Assembly: GCA_963576565.1 (NCBI GenBank)
Contig: OY755040.1
Coordinates: 27,200,703-27,264,702, forward strand
From: Aspidapion aeneum
Lineage: Eukaryota; Arthropoda; Insecta; Coleoptera; Brentidae
Direction: 5' to 3'
Length of the DNA stretch: 64,000 nt
Positions 13,436 to 24,052 of the stretch are shown here, piece after piece. The position numbers were made by a program, and so were the translations under genes. The notes under the pieces were generated by a model, which worked only from the letters and a program-made list of their open reading frames with translations, searched no databases and had not been told where the DNA came from. Within the stretch, counting starts at the first letter, position 1; each line of letters starts with the position of its first letter.

Positions 13436-14372
13436 AGCCGCCGCTTGGCCCAAATACATTTAACGAATAATCTCAATCCAAACCCCATCATTGGAAATCT
13501 GACTATCGATAACACACCACAGTATCACAGAACAAAAATCTAGACACGGCCAGTACTGGACACGTCGATAAACGAAAATATATATTCTTTCCAGGACATT
13601 AGATCAAAATCCAAAATTAAAGTAGCCATAAATGTTTTATAAAAAAAATAACCAGAAATACTAATTTAAAGTTAAAGGTAACAATGCTCCTCTGTAAGAT
13701 CTTCTTCAAATAATTAAAACCAATGAAAATAATATTTTGAACCTTAAAACAAAAGTTAGCTTCTACATGATAATAAAGAAGTGAAAAGAAAGTCTTTTTT
13801 AGTAGATACTACAAAAAGAAATATTAATAATTTTTTTGTGAACAAATATAGTTAAATATAACATACTTTTTATACAAAGTATTACTGAATAAGATGCTAA
13901 TATTGCAGAAGGTAATTCTTGTGTGAATTTTGAGAAAAAAAAACTTTATATGAACATATGCTCTGAACGTCTTAACTTTTAAGATACATGGTGTTAAAGA
14001 TTTAAAAAAAAATCTCCTCTAGATTTCGGTATTTTAAATAAATTGTTTTTTCTCGCAAGGGGTCTAGTGAGATGCAAATGATAATTTTAATTTGTTTATA
14101 CAAGAATTGTAGGTCAAAAAAAGTCACGAGGCGACATTTTCTCAGCAAAGAATAAGGATTTTAAAACTAAAACTGTGAATCCCATTATTTATTTATTATT
14201 CAAAAATACCGAGGGCGGCTTCCGCACAAGCCCAACTGGTCGAAGTGAAAAAAACATATTATGCATCGGGAGGTACTCTTTAATGTGGGGGTGTGTATCA
14301 AATTTCACAAAAGTTTTTTAAAAGTCTGCTTTTTTTCCTTTTTCTGACTGTTATCATAAAAAAATACACTTC
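13436..14372. other. No recognisable gene
   Basis: AT-rich filler between the LINE and the LTR retrotransposon. I see no similarity to proteins or repeats. Confidence 0.45.
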
Positions 14373-14377
14373 CTATT
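14373..14377. other. Target site duplication of BEL/Pao element (left)
   Basis: CTATT immediately precedes the left LTR and is repeated immediately after the right LTR at 21523-21527. This is the 5-bp duplication typical of BEL/Pao integrases. Confidence 0.9.
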
Positions 14378-14836
14378 TGTAATGGATAGTGTGAATAGAT
14401 TTTATTCTTTAATTCATAGCGGACTGTAACTTTCTTTAGGTGTAATTTTCTTATTTAATATTTCTTGATCGCGCAACCATACAAAAGCAAGAGAAAAAAT
14501 GGCACCTACCTTTTGATGGTTATTTCTCGGCTTGCGGGCCCGCTCTTGAAGTAGTCTCACGTTCAGTCTTTGGATTGAGGATGGTAGCACTTAATAACTA
14601 AGGTTTTTATGTTTAATAGTTAATTTTCGGAAGAAAATTAGTCTTCGAAAGAAGAGAATGATTTTTCACGAGTTGACGTGTTTGTTTGCTTGACAGAATG
14701 TGTCATTTCATGTCCTTAGCACCCGCGTTGTTTGGACGGCGCAAGGTGCCACAATTTGAATTTGTATGGCTGATTATTTTTGAGGCGAAATAGATAAATT
14801 ATAAATAAAATAAAACTAAAGAAAATTGCAGTAACA
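14378..14836 (-). repeat. 3' LTR of BEL/Pao element
   Basis: On the minus strand it begins TGTTACTGC and ends CCATTACA, the usual TG...CA borders. It matches the right LTR except at one position (GAAGAAAA against AAAGAAAA in the TTTTCG context). An AATAAA lies near its minus-strand end and could serve as the polyadenylation signal. Confidence 0.95.
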
Positions 14837-14848
14837 TTTCCCGCCACC
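14837..14848 (-). promoter_or_regulatory. Polypurine tract of BEL/Pao element
   Basis: Read on the minus strand, GGTGGCGGGAAA lies directly before the 3' LTR start TGTTAC. It is mostly purine and in the position where plus-strand DNA synthesis is primed. Confidence 0.7.
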
Positions 14849-15049
14849 GAAAACGAATGTTTTCAATTATAGTAATTTAGTAGCAAAAAACAAACGCGTT
14901 TATGCATTTTTTAAGTAAAAAATAGAAAAACATAAAGATAATTCCAAACATTGTTTGAACAGAAAAAAAATAATAATTTTTTTTTCTATTTTGAAAAGAA
15001 ATTTATATTTACAATTAAACTAAAGAAATTAAAATTTAATATTTTAATT

Positions 15050-18000
15050 TTAATCTGAAGCCATAGGCAAAGGGCACAGTTTAACTATAGGTCGCTTAAA
15101 TAACCCGGTTTTAGTTTTCACCGTAACAACCCTTACATGCCCATCTCGGCCGGGGTGTAACTCGACTATGCGTCCAAGTAACCAATGAATTGGTGGCTCA
15201 TTTTCATTTTTAATGAGTACCAATGTATTCAATTCAATGTTGGGGTTTGGCTCGTGCCATTTGGACCTTTGTTGCAGGGTGTTCAAATATTCTGATTTCC
15301 ATCTCTTCCAGAAATCTGTGTTCAACCTTTGTATAAGTTGCCAACGAGATAAGGAATTTAGTTTTAAATGAGAAAGATCTGGATCAGGAACTGAATTTAG
15401 TGCAGATAACGTAAGAAAATGCCCTGCAGTCAAAGGAGCTAAGTCGTTCGGGTCAGAGCTTTGCGCCCATAAGGGTCTACTGTTTAGCAATGCTTCAACA
15501 TCGGTTAAAAGAGTATAGTACTCCTCAAAGTTTAAGATTTGATCACCGATAACACGAAGTAAATGGCTTTTAACGGATTTTACACCAGCTTCCGCAAGCC
15601 CATTGAAATGTGGGGCAGCAGGTACATTGAAAAACCAAGAAATTTTTAAATGATCTGCGGCGTGCTTTGAAAGCTCGGTAAGCTCCTTGTAAGCTCCCTT
15701 GTATGTAGTTGCGCAGTCAGAATAAATATTGGTGCAAACTCCTCTTCGATTGACAAATCTCCGAAAAGCAGCAATGAAAGCGTCTGAAGTTAGGTTAGAA
15801 ACTAGTTCGAGATGAATAGCTCTAGAAGCTGTGCACACAATCACTAAAATGTAAGCCTTATGAATGACTAATTTACGCCCTTGAGCTAATTTTATAGGTC
15901 CAGCGTAGTCAATGCAAACATTTGAAAAACATTTCAGCTGTGATATTCTGAAGCTTGGAAGGTCACCCATGTAGGGGGTAAGAGCTTTGGGTTGAGTGCG
16001 ATAGCACTTAACGCAAGATGATAAAACCTTTTGAATAACTCTACGTGCTGAAAGTACCCAAAACTGTTGTCTAAGTAAATACATAGTTGTATTAAATCCT
16101 GGGTGCAAGTAGGTTGAATGAATATTTTGAATGATCAGCTTGGTAAGTGTGCTATCACTTGGTAATAGTAGGGGGTGTTTTACATCATATGATAATGTGA
16201 TTGAATTTCTAATCCGCCCGCCAACTCGAATACGATTTTGGGGGTCGAGAAAAGGCGCCAATTTGCGATATGGTTTTGGTAAAAGTTCATTATTTTGAAT
16301 TTTTAAGAAGATATCAGAAAAATGTTTATTTTGCACGTACTTGACAAGTACAAGTAAAGAGTCTTGTAATTCAAAAAGCGTAATAAAACCAGTGCGTTTA
16401 GTTTCCTGATGCTTAATGTTGAAAAAGTATCTGTGCCAAATAACAATAATACGTTGAATTTGTAAAATAGATGAATAATTATGTAAAAGATCGTCTAAAA
16501 TATCATTATTCAGAATTGTGGCCAAAACCTGTATTTTCTCTTCCTCTAAAACAGAACTAGTAATATTCGATTCTGACAGGGAAGCTAAATTCCATTCAGA
16601 GCGAGGAGAACATATCCAGGGGGGACCGGTAAACCATAAACAATGATTAAGTAAATTATCTGGAGTTAGGCCGCGACTGGCGCAGTCGGCTGGGTTCTCC
16701 AGAGTTCGGATATGATACCAGGGAATATCTGGAATGGTTTCCTGGATGTGACTGACTCTATTAGCCACAAAAGTTTTCCACCTATGCGGAGAGTTAGAAA
16801 TCCAAGCCAGGACTACCTCTGAGTCAGAAAATGCTAAGATCTCATCGATTGTTATCATTGGCGAATAAATGTCAAGGACAAATCGAAGCAGATCAGCAAG
16901 GAGCGTAGCTCCCAATAGCTCCAGTCGAGGAATCGAAACTGTTTTGAGTGGGGCTACCTTGCTTTTTGCAATAACAAGGGAAGATTTGATTTCGTTTAAT
17001 AATTCGATACGTAGATATATAGCGCATGCGTAGCCGCGCTCTGAAGCGTCGCAAAATGCTAAAATTTGGCAACGTTGTATTTTAGATGAAAAAATGTATC
17101 TAGGGAGAGAAATCTCCGATAAACTAGAAAACTGTGAGTTAAATTGTAACCAAGTTTCGCAGATGTGGGGTGGGGGTTGATCATCCCAATTGATTTTTTG
17201 CTTCCAGAGTTCTTGCATTATTGATTTTGCGAGAAGAGTTACTGGCGATATGTATCCGCAAGGATCGTATATTTTAGTAATTACAGAGAGGATTTTACGT
17301 TTTGTTAACGGACTATTATCTTGATTGCATTTATATGAAAATGTGTCTGACGAAGGGTTCCACTGCAGCCCTAAGACCTTAATACTAGAAGGTTGTTCCT
17401 TATCGAAAGATATTGGAACTTGACAATCTGAAGGAGACAATGATGATAGCAATCTTGGGTCATTGCTTGCCCACTTACGTAGTTCAAACCCACCGGATTT
17501 TAGCAAGCCAATCAGCTCTTTTTGTAGCGCTTGCGCAGAAGACAAATCAGAACTGCCCGTACAGACATCGTCCATGAAAACGTCTTGAAGAACTACTTTT
17601 GCAGCATTTGGATACTTATTTTTCTCTTGAAAGGCTAACTCTCGTAAGGTTCTGATTGCTAAGAAAGGGCTTGAAGTGAGTCCGAAAACAACAGTATTTA
17701 AACGATATTCTTTTAGGGGTTCATTGGGGTGGAAACGCCACAATAAACGCTGATAATCTCTATGTTCGGGTACTAAATTGATTTGCAAAAACATTTTTTG
17801 AACATCACTAAGAATTGCTATAGAATGAAAACGAAACCTTAATAAAATAGTTGTAATATCTGCATGAAGTTTAGGGCCTGGTAAAAGGGTCTCATTTAAG
17901 CTATAATTCTTACTTCCAATTGAAGATCCATTAAATACAATTCTCAAACGCGTGCTTGTACTATCGGGTTTTAGTACCCCGTGATGTGGTAAATATGAAA

Positions 18001-20551
18001 CATTCATTGATTTCGGTTCATTATTTGAAATAAGGCTCATGTGTCCGTTTTTTAAATATTCTAGCATAAAATCTGAATACATGGAATACATTTCAGGATT
18101 TTTAAGAAGTCTAGATTCTAATGAAATGAAACAACGGTAAGCTCTAGAAAACGTGTCACCTAAGTCGGGTTCAGAGTGCCTAAAAGGTAAAGCTACCATG
18201 AATCGTCCCGTGCTATCACGTGATACCGTATTTTGATAAATTGCCTCAGCTTTTTTCTCATCTGGGGATAAATAGCTTTTTTGAGGAATCGATTCAAGCT
18301 CCCAGAACTTCCTAAGAGTCAAGTCTAGAGAGTTATCGAAAGCGGTAAAGTAGTTTTCGATTTTTAAGGGATTGGATTGATAAGATATGTTTTGTTCGAC
18401 CCTGCCTAACAACACCCATCCCAGCTCCGTCTCTAGGGCGACTGGTTGACCTTGACACCCAGAAATACGACCTGATTTAATAATTTGGGAATAAATCTCG
18501 GCGCCTAGAAGTAGATCAACAGGGGCTGGTTTGTAGAAGAAGGGGTCGCCTAGTTTAATGTTTGAAAGATAATTCCAATTTCTTGGATTAATTTGGACAC
18601 TAGGTAAAGAAGAGCATAATCTTTGAACGACTAAACCGTTAAAGGAAATTGTGGGATCAGTTTTTCCAACTGGACGAATAGTGCATTGCGTCATACCTTT
18701 TGTTGAAGAAGAAGATTGATTTATTCCTAGAATAGGAACAGATAATTTTTTCCTAGATAAACCTAACCTATTTAAGCAGTTTTCGCTGATAAAAGAGGCT
18801 TCGCTGGCGTTGTCTAGGACGGCTCTCACTACTTGATAGTTCCCGCGTGCATCGAGGATTTCTACAATAGTGGTAGACAATAGTACTGTGCTTTGACAGC
18901 TTGGGGTGAATGAGGTATAACAGTTGGTTTGGTTAGGTTGTTGTCGAGATGTATTTTGCGTTAATTGTTGATTTTGTTTCGAAGTAGAAGGATATTGACT
19001 TTGATTGATTTGTTGTTGAGATTGATCTTGAATTGGTTGCATTTGTGACTTAAAATTAGATTGATTAGAATGCTGCATGCTAGTTAAGGTTGGGTTAATA
19101 TTCTGCTGAATATTTTTATCATAGAAAGGTATTTGATTTGAATCGATATTATTAGGATATAAACTATAATTTGATTGTTGATTTTTCGTTGGTGACTGAA
19201 TACTTGAAATAAATGAAGAAGTTTGCATGTTAGGTTGGGCTGGGTTAAATCGAGTTGTGACGTCACATAATAAACTATGGTGACGTAACCCGCAGGATTT
19301 GCAATTAAAAGGCGATAAGCAATCTTTTAAAAGAAAATGATTTGATCTTAAACAGTTGCCACATATATTATTTTGTCTCACGAAAGCGAGACGATCAGCT
19401 GGAGTTTTTTGTAAAAAAACTTGGCATTGAGAAAAAGGATGTACCGAAAGGTTACATAACTTGCATTGTTTTGATATTTTTGTTTGAAAGTTGCTTTGAT
19501 TATGATTATTAAAGTTTGGTAAAATTTGTTGTTTTTGTGGTATGCCTGTCATAAAGGAGTTTTTGAAATTATTGTTATTATATGAATTTGGTTTTGAACG
19601 ATTGTAGTTACCAGATCCAAAACTTTTAGATTTTTTTTCCATATTTGATACTGAAGGCTGAAAATACTGAACCGATTCTAGTGCTTGGCACTGTTTTTCT
19701 AAAAACTCATATAGATCGGTGTAACTAGGAATTTCCTTTTCAGTATGGCAAACCTCAAAGGCTGATCTAGTGGGAGTATCTATTTTTCCCAGCAATAAAT
19801 TAAACAACGGAAACTGCCAATCTTTTGTATTAAATTCTAAGGCATTCAGGGCCTCTAGATTTTCAGTAAACGTGTCCAAAATATTTCTAAGATCTTTAGA
19901 GCTCTGATTTGATTTCATGGAGGAAACATGCACAATGGAATTCCAATATGACGTAGCTAAAAGGCGCTTATTGTTGTACCTTTTTTGTAGATTTGAAAAG
20001 GCAATTAAATAGTTACTATCAGTAACTGGTAACGACTTTACCAAATTTAATGGTTCACCCTGCAATAAAGTAATTAAATACCGAAATTTTGAGGCATTCG
20101 ATAGTGCAGGATTTTTGTCTATTATACTTGAAAAAAGATCTAGAAAAGTCGGCCATTTTAGCATTGAGCCCGTAAAAACCGGAATTGAAGGTTTAAAACT
20201 TTCAAAACTATGACTGGTGGGAGTAGGCGCAGAGGACTGCGGCCTAGAAGTGCCTGGAATTGGAAATAACTTACAAAATATTGCTTTTGCTTGAAAATAA
20301 AAAGTGTCACAATTTTTTCGAATTGTATCTTCCGTATCGAAATCTTTATCGTCGGTCAGCAACCCAATCAATTCGTTATGGAGATGTTTAAACTCAAAAT
20401 ATTGATCCTCCAAAGTTTCAAAAGCAATTTGAAAGATAGGGCGCTCGGCTTCATCATCCTTGGCTTTTACCGCCAAAGTATAGATTTCAGTGATCCTAGT
20501 CAAAGCGATTTTTCTTTTTCTAATAAATGTTTTTAATTCGGCATCCCCCAT
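15050..20551 (-). CDS. BEL/Pao gag-pol polyprotein, 1,833 residues, open
   Basis: One uninterrupted frame, typical of BEL/Pao. Residues about 1-340 form Gag, with a DUF1759-like core. Three zinc-knuckle-like clusters follow: C363-x2-C-x4-H-x4-C, C397-x2-C-x4-H-x5-C and C417-x2-C-x4-H-x3-C. A Q/N-rich linker comes next. The aspartic protease motif is LDNAS at D580. The reverse transcriptase has D916 (LSDVQKMF) and an FMDD box at 992-995 instead of the common YxDD. The RNase H-like region contains FCDAS (D1168). The integrase has an HHCC zinc domain at about 1475-1516 and catalytic D1548, D1612 and E1654. A DUF5641-like C-terminal domain lies at about 1730-1826. All catalytic acidic residues are present. 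The first ATG fits the 512-nt leader. Whether it is expressed is unknown. Confidence 0.95.
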   Translation of the reverse strand: MGDAELKTFIRKRKIALTRITEIYTLAVKAKDDEAERPIFQIAFETLEDQYFEFKHLHNELIGLLTDDKDFDTEDTIRKNCDTFYFQAKAIFCKLFPIPGTSRPQSSAPTPTSHSFESFKPSIPVFTGSMLKWPTFLDLFSSIIDKNPALSNASKFRYLITLLQGEPLNLVKSLPVTDSNYLIAFSNLQKRYNNKRLLATSYWNSIVHVSSMKSNQSSKDLRNILDTFTENLEALNALEFNTKDWQFPLFNLLLGKIDTPTRSAFEVCHTEKEIPSYTDLYEFLEKQCQALESVQYFQPSVSNMEKKSKSFGSGNYNRSKPNSYNNNNFKNSFMTGIPQKQQILPNFNNHNQSNFQTKISKQCKLCNLSVHPFSQCQVFLQKTPADRLAFVRQNNICGNCLRSNHFLLKDCLSPFNCKSCGLRHHSLLCDVTTRFNPAQPNMQTSSFISSIQSPTKNQQSNYSLYPNNIDSNQIPFYDKNIQQNINPTLTSMQHSNQSNFKSQMQPIQDQSQQQINQSQYPSTSKQNQQLTQNTSRQQPNQTNCYTSFTPSCQSTVLLSTTIVEILDARGNYQVVRAVLDNASEASFISENCLNRLGLSRKKLSVPILGINQSSSSTKGMTQCTIRPVGKTDPTISFNGLVVQRLCSSLPSVQINPRNWNYLSNIKLGDPFFYKPAPVDLLLGAEIYSQIIKSGRISGCQGQPVALETELGWVLLGRVEQNISYQSNPLKIENYFTAFDNSLDLTLRKFWELESIPQKSYLSPDEKKAEAIYQNTVSRDSTGRFMVALPFRHSEPDLGDTFSRAYRCFISLESRLLKNPEMYSMYSDFMLEYLKNGHMSLISNNEPKSMNVSYLPHHGVLKPDSTSTRLRIVFNGSSIGSKNYSLNETLLPGPKLHADITTILLRFRFHSIAILSDVQKMFLQINLVPEHRDYQRLLWRFHPNEPLKEYRLNTVVFGLTSSPFLAIRTLRELAFQEKNKYPNAAKVVLQDVFMDDVCTGSSDLSSAQALQKELIGLLKSGGFELRKWASNDPRLLSSLSPSDCQVPISFDKEQPSSIKVLGLQWNPSSDTFSYKCNQDNSPLTKRKILSVITKIYDPCGYISPVTLLAKSIMQELWKQKINWDDQPPPHICETWLQFNSQFSSLSEISLPRYIFSSKIQRCQILAFCDASERGYACAIYLRIELLNEIKSSLVIAKSKVAPLKTVSIPRLELLGATLLADLLRFVLDIYSPMITIDEILAFSDSEVVLAWISNSPHRWKTFVANRVSHIQETIPDIPWYHIRTLENPADCASRGLTPDNLLNHCLWFTGPPWICSPRSEWNLASLSESNITSSVLEEEKIQVLATILNNDILDDLLHNYSSILQIQRIIVIWHRYFFNIKHQETKRTGFITLFELQDSLLVLVKYVQNKHFSDIFLKIQNNELLPKPYRKLAPFLDPQNRIRVGGRIRNSITLSYDVKHPLLLPSDSTLTKLIIQNIHSTYLHPGFNTTMYLLRQQFWVLSARRVIQKVLSSCVKCYRTQPKALTPYMGDLPSFRISQLKCFSNVCIDYAGPIKLAQGRKLVIHKAYILVIVCTASRAIHLELVSNLTSDAFIAAFRRFVNRRGVCTNIYSDCATTYKGAYKELTELSKHAADHLKISWFFNVPAAPHFNGLAEAGVKSVKSHLLRVIGDQILNFEEYYTLLTDVEALLNSRPLWAQSSDPNDLAPLTAGHFLTLSALNSVPDPDLSHLKLNSLSRWQLIQRLNTDFWKRWKSEYLNTLQQRSKWHEPNPNIELNTLVLIKNENEPPIHWLLGRIVELHPGRDGHVRVVTVKTKTGLFKRPIVKLCPLPMASD

Positions 20552-21063
20552 TTTGATTGGTAAGTATTTTTTTTTTGTATTGACTTGGTTTTAAATTATT
20601 GAAAAAAGGTATCTATTTTAAAACAGTTTTTGAGTTTTTGATTTTTTGTATTTGGTTACTTGGATTTTGATTTATTTAAACACTTTTATTTTTTTGCACT
20701 TTAGCGCACTAAATATGTTTAAAATCGCGGAAACGCGAAACCGAAAGGCGATATTTGATAGAAGATTTGTATTTTATTTTTGCATTAAATCAAATTTTGA
20801 AAACACAAAATTCCCGAATAAATATATGCATTAAATTTATCGATAGTAGGTAGTAAACAAGACTGACCCTGTAGTTTTTATTTTAGATTTAGGAGGCCAC
20901 ACACACACGCACACATACGTAGGTATCCAAGGAAACTCGATTACCTACAACTAAACTGTGCTCCGTTTGATAAGAATGAAGCCCAATATGGCGTTCAAGA
21001 AAAATTAGAATATTTTTAAAAACGCTTTTTCATAGCCTAGATGCGGCTCGGAGGTCCATAAAA
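20552..21063 (-). other. Leader of BEL/Pao element
   Basis: A 512-nt untranslated stretch between the 5' LTR and the gag-pol start, of the usual length for a packaging leader. A CACACACGC-type run lies near 20900. No separate gene is seen; the small open frames here are shadows. Confidence 0.7.
21041..21059 (-). promoter_or_regulatory. Candidate primer-binding site, tRNA-Tyr-like
   Basis: Starting five bases inside the 5' LTR, the minus strand reads TGGACCTCCGAGCCGC. Its complement, GCGGCTCGGAGGTCCA, resembles the 3' end of insect tRNA-Tyr including CCA, with about two mismatches in the last 15 bases. Position and the leading TGG fit a primer site. The tRNA assignment comes from memory of tRNA sequences and is tentative. 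Confidence 0.5.
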
Positions 21064-21522
21064 TGTAATGGATAGTGTGAATAGATTTTATTCTTTAATT
21101 CATAGCGGACTGTAACTTTCTTTAGGTGTAATTTTCTTATTTAATATTTCTTGATCGCGCAACCATACAAAAGCAAGAGAAAAAATGGCACCTACCTTTT
21201 GATGGTTATTTCTCGGCTTGCGGGCCCGCTCTTGAAGTAGTCTCACGTTCAGTCTTTGGATTGAGGATGGTAGCACTTAATAACTAAGGTTTTTATGTTT
21301 AATAGTTAATTTTCGAAAGAAAATTAGTCTTCGAAAGAAGAGAATGATTTTTCACGAGTTGACGTGTTTGTTTGCTTGACAGAATGTGTCATTTCATGTC
21401 CTTAGCACCCGCGTTGTTTGGACGGCGCAAGGTGCCACAATTTGAATTTGTATGGCTGATTATTTTTGAGGCGAAATAGATAAATTATAAATAAAATAAA
21501 ACTAAAGAAAATTGCAGTAACA
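21064..21522 (-). repeat. 5' LTR of BEL/Pao element
   Basis: 459 bp, identical to the left LTR except at one base. On the minus strand it begins TGTTACTGC. The A/T-rich TATTTATAATTTATC near its minus-strand start could contribute to the promoter. Confidence 0.95.
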
Positions 21523-21527
21523 CTATT
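21523..21527. other. Target site duplication of BEL/Pao element (right)
   Basis: CTATT follows the right LTR directly and matches 14373-14377. Confidence 0.9.
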
Positions 21528-21652
21528 CTTTCTCCATCTGATAGTGTCGTATTTAGCTCAGCAAATTTTTATAAAATTTTGTTTTTACTTGGGTACGGCC
21601 CTGTTTTAAATGTGGTAGTTACTTAAATACTTTTTTGTTTTTGAACTTTTAG

Positions 21653-21802
21653 GGAGAACACTACGTAAAAAACCTATCCCCAGAAGGAGAGGGTGCCCCA
21701 AGCGTCGTACCAAATGGACTGTATAAAATGGTAGTCAAATACTTTCACAAAAAAGAAATGTGCTTTGGCTTTGACTGGATTACAAAGGTTACCGCTGCTT
21801 AA
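21653..21802 (+). CDS. Candidate terminal exon of a secreted lipid-binding-like (DUF1091/GM2-activator-like) host gene
   Basis: After a pyrimidine-rich stretch and AG (21651-21652), a 49-codon frame reads GEHYVKNLSPEGEG, then PNGLYKMVVKYFHKKEMC, ending ITKVTAA and TAA. An AATAAA follows about 55 bp later. The spacing of YVKN, P-x-G-x-YK and the single Cys recalls the C-terminal part of insect DUF1091 or GM2-activator/MD-2-like secreted proteins. The family match is weak and from memory. Upstream exons were not found; they may lie left of the BEL/Pao insertion, which would then sit in the intron. It could also be part of an unrelated gene or a pseudogene. Confidence 0.45.
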   Translation, partial: GEHYVKNLSPEGEGAPSVVPNGLYKMVVKYFHKKEMCFGFDWITKVTAA

Positions 21803-21855
21803 TTTATTTTTAATTATAAATATATTTTTTAATAATTTTTATCATATATATTTAT

Positions 21856-21861
21856 AAATAA
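21856..21861 (+). terminator. Candidate polyadenylation signal
   Basis: AATAAA lies downstream of the TAA at 21800-21802 in a T-rich context. The position fits 3' processing of the candidate host exon. Confidence 0.4.
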
Positions 21862-21869
21862 ATTTTTCG

Positions 21870-22774
21870 TCTGCTTTTGCTTGCAAACAGTCTCCAAACG
21901 AATAGAAATTCATCAAAGAAAATTTGCGTTTAGTGTGAACGGTTTAAAAACTTAAATTTAATGCCTGAAAAAGACTAGTTTAGACAGCTTTACGAGTATT
22001 TCAAATTTAATTACTTAAATTTTATAAAATTAAATTTTTCTTTCAAAGATTTTCAAATTCAATTAAACATACATAAATAGCTATTTATGTCCCAAAATAA
22101 GGTTTTAAAGACTCGCCAATCATGGCTTTTCTTAAACTTAAATTTTAGGTCTCTTAAGATAACCGGCATATCTAAAATGTAGGTTTCACAAACGTTCCGA
22201 AAATGACGTTTTAAAAACGCATCCTTTTACTAGAATGCATGAGATTTAACACTTTATTAACACATTTAAAGACATGAACCCATGAAATAAATTATCTAAA
22301 TATTAAAACAAGTTAAACGTAGATAATCTGAAATAGGTATTTTTCGAGTCAGCACCTGTTTTAAATGCAAACCCATTCCTAATGCAAGAAACGTCGTTTT
22401 ATAAACGTACCTCGAACGTTTTTGAACGCACTTGGAAACGTTTATTACGTCCTAAGATTTCATAATAAAATTATATTTGGCAAACACCCAAAAAACTTTT
22501 TAAAACGTTAAAAAAAGTCCTTTGGGGAAATCCCCGTTACGTAAAAAATTAACAGAAAAGCGTCCTACGGGGATGAAAAGACACAAAACAACGTTTTTAA
22601 AGATTTGAGATCCGAAAACGTACATTTTTAAAATATTCGCAAGGTCGCAAGGGAACGTTTTAAAAATGTGCTTGCCGCTGAACAATTGATCGTAAGGTTT
22701 AGGGTACGCTTGCAATTAATTCAAGTTTAGCAAATTGGTCGCTACTGATTTTTCATGGTTATCCCGTTTTTCAG
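21870..22774. other. No gene recognised
   Basis: AT-rich sequence with many AACGTTTT and AAACGT-like words between 21.9 and 22.7 kb. It may be a decayed repeat. I found no coding sequence. Confidence 0.4.
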
Positions 22775-22963
22775 GTTTTCCTTGCTTTTTTTCAAATACC
22801 AGATGGTGAAAGCAGAAAACATAATTTGGTATATTCGATTTCTTTCCCTCGTTTTAACGGTGCTAAATTGGCCGGAAAAACGTTGTTGAAGTCAGTTGCA
22901 GATTGGGATTTTATTAAACTAGACAGAAACAACATCAACGTCTATGCAACGTTATGGATATGA
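22775..22963 (+). CDS. Candidate terminal exon of unknown host gene
   Basis: CCCGTTTTTCAG provides a good acceptor at 22774, followed by 62 open codons ending TGA at 22961-22963. The protein starts VFLAFFQIPDGESRKHNL and ends NNINVYATLWI. Composition and the clean acceptor look coding, unlike the surrounding AT-rich DNA, but I do not recognise the family. It may be the last exon of the same gene as 21653-21802 (an alternative end), a different gene, or a remnant. Confidence 0.35.
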   Translation, partial: VFLAFFQIPDGESRKHNLVYSISFPRFNGAKLAGKTLLKSVADWDFIKLDRNNINVYATLWI

Positions 22964-24052
22964 CACATGTAACACTGACTGACTGACAACATTGATAAGT
23001 ACGATTTCTAAACGTCACCTGTTCCTATTAGTAAACGAGACAATTGGTTTTTGCACAAAATTGGACATTCTGACTTGGACATGATTGTTACTACACTACT
23101 GGTGCAAAAAATATTCACCAAATATTTTTACTTTGGTTATTATTGACTCGATTACCTCAGCTTAAAAGAAAATATTTAAGGAGAAGAAGAGCAAAACCTC
23201 TTTCTGTTATTATGGCTTTTATCATTAATTCAGGTCCTTATGGTTGAGTCCTTTCGATTTTGTGTTTGCTCAGCTAAAAAAGTTAATTTAGAAAAAAGCG
23301 AATTGGCTGTTATTTTATTCAGTTGTTTTAAATTGAAAAATTTTCCAGCTTAAAAGTTTTAAGCGCTTGAAATTTTCAATTTGTTAAATGTCAGCAGGCT
23401 AATTTTATGCAAATCTTAAATGTCCATACGACTTTTTAACTAAACGATTTTTGGTCTTGGATTTTGTTTAGAAATAACGTTGAAAATTTCTTTTTTCATC
23501 AACATAAATTATAATAAAATTTAACTTGTACCCAGACACCTACCCCAAGTAGGAGAATCTATTCCGTGCCGCTGGTTCGATGCCAGAAAATTTCGGTGCT
23601 TCCGGTTAGGCGCCCGAGAGTTCAGCGCCGGAAGCAGTAATTTTTTTAAGGAGGTAACTCTTTTTGTATGTACAATAGACACCCTCTAGGAAGAAAGACA
23701 TAACTTAGATAATTAGGTCAGGTTAGAGACCCTGTAAATATGACATATTTTGAAGAATTAAAGATGCAACAAACCCACGCCGTTTAAAAGAACATTTTAT
23801 TTTCTCTAAAAAAGGTAAGTAAACTTTTTCACTAAAATGCTTAGTTTTTTGAAAAGTGAATAAAACCTAAAAAAACATGATTTTTTTTGTGATTCTAAAA
23901 ATTAACCCAATTTAGGGATGCCAATTAAGCACTAACCGTGGACTTGGCCCACTTAGATATTACTTCGTTTAAAAGACAATTTAATTCTCTATAATAAAGT
24001 TTATTACAAACTTACTTACGTACCTTTTGAGAAAATGTAACATATAAAAAGT
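22964..24052. other. No gene; one decayed tandem-repeat unit near 23.8-24.05 kb
   Basis: Around 23815-24050 the text (GCTTAGTTTTTTGAAAA, then TTAGGGATGCC) resembles the tandem-repeat block at 2.4-4.1 kb. The rest is unassigned. Confidence 0.4.

Larger units (their letters stand above)
14378..21522 (-). mobile_element. Complete BEL/Pao LTR retrotransposon
   Basis: A 7,145-bp element consists of two 459-bp LTRs, a leader with a candidate primer-binding site, a single gag-pol frame and a purine-rich tract, bounded by CTATT duplications. By eye the LTRs differ at one base out of 459, so the insertion is recent. It is in reverse orientation. It could still be capable of transposition because the frame is open throughout. 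It sits 126 bp from the acceptor site of a candidate host exon at 21653. Two older relatives of the same superfamily occur at 25.3-26.5 kb and 31.7-33.0 kb. Confidence 0.95.

Noticed and set aside
19084..20536. Small open frames on both strands over the gag region
   Set aside because: Shadows of the BEL/Pao gag-pol frame, with no domain of their own.
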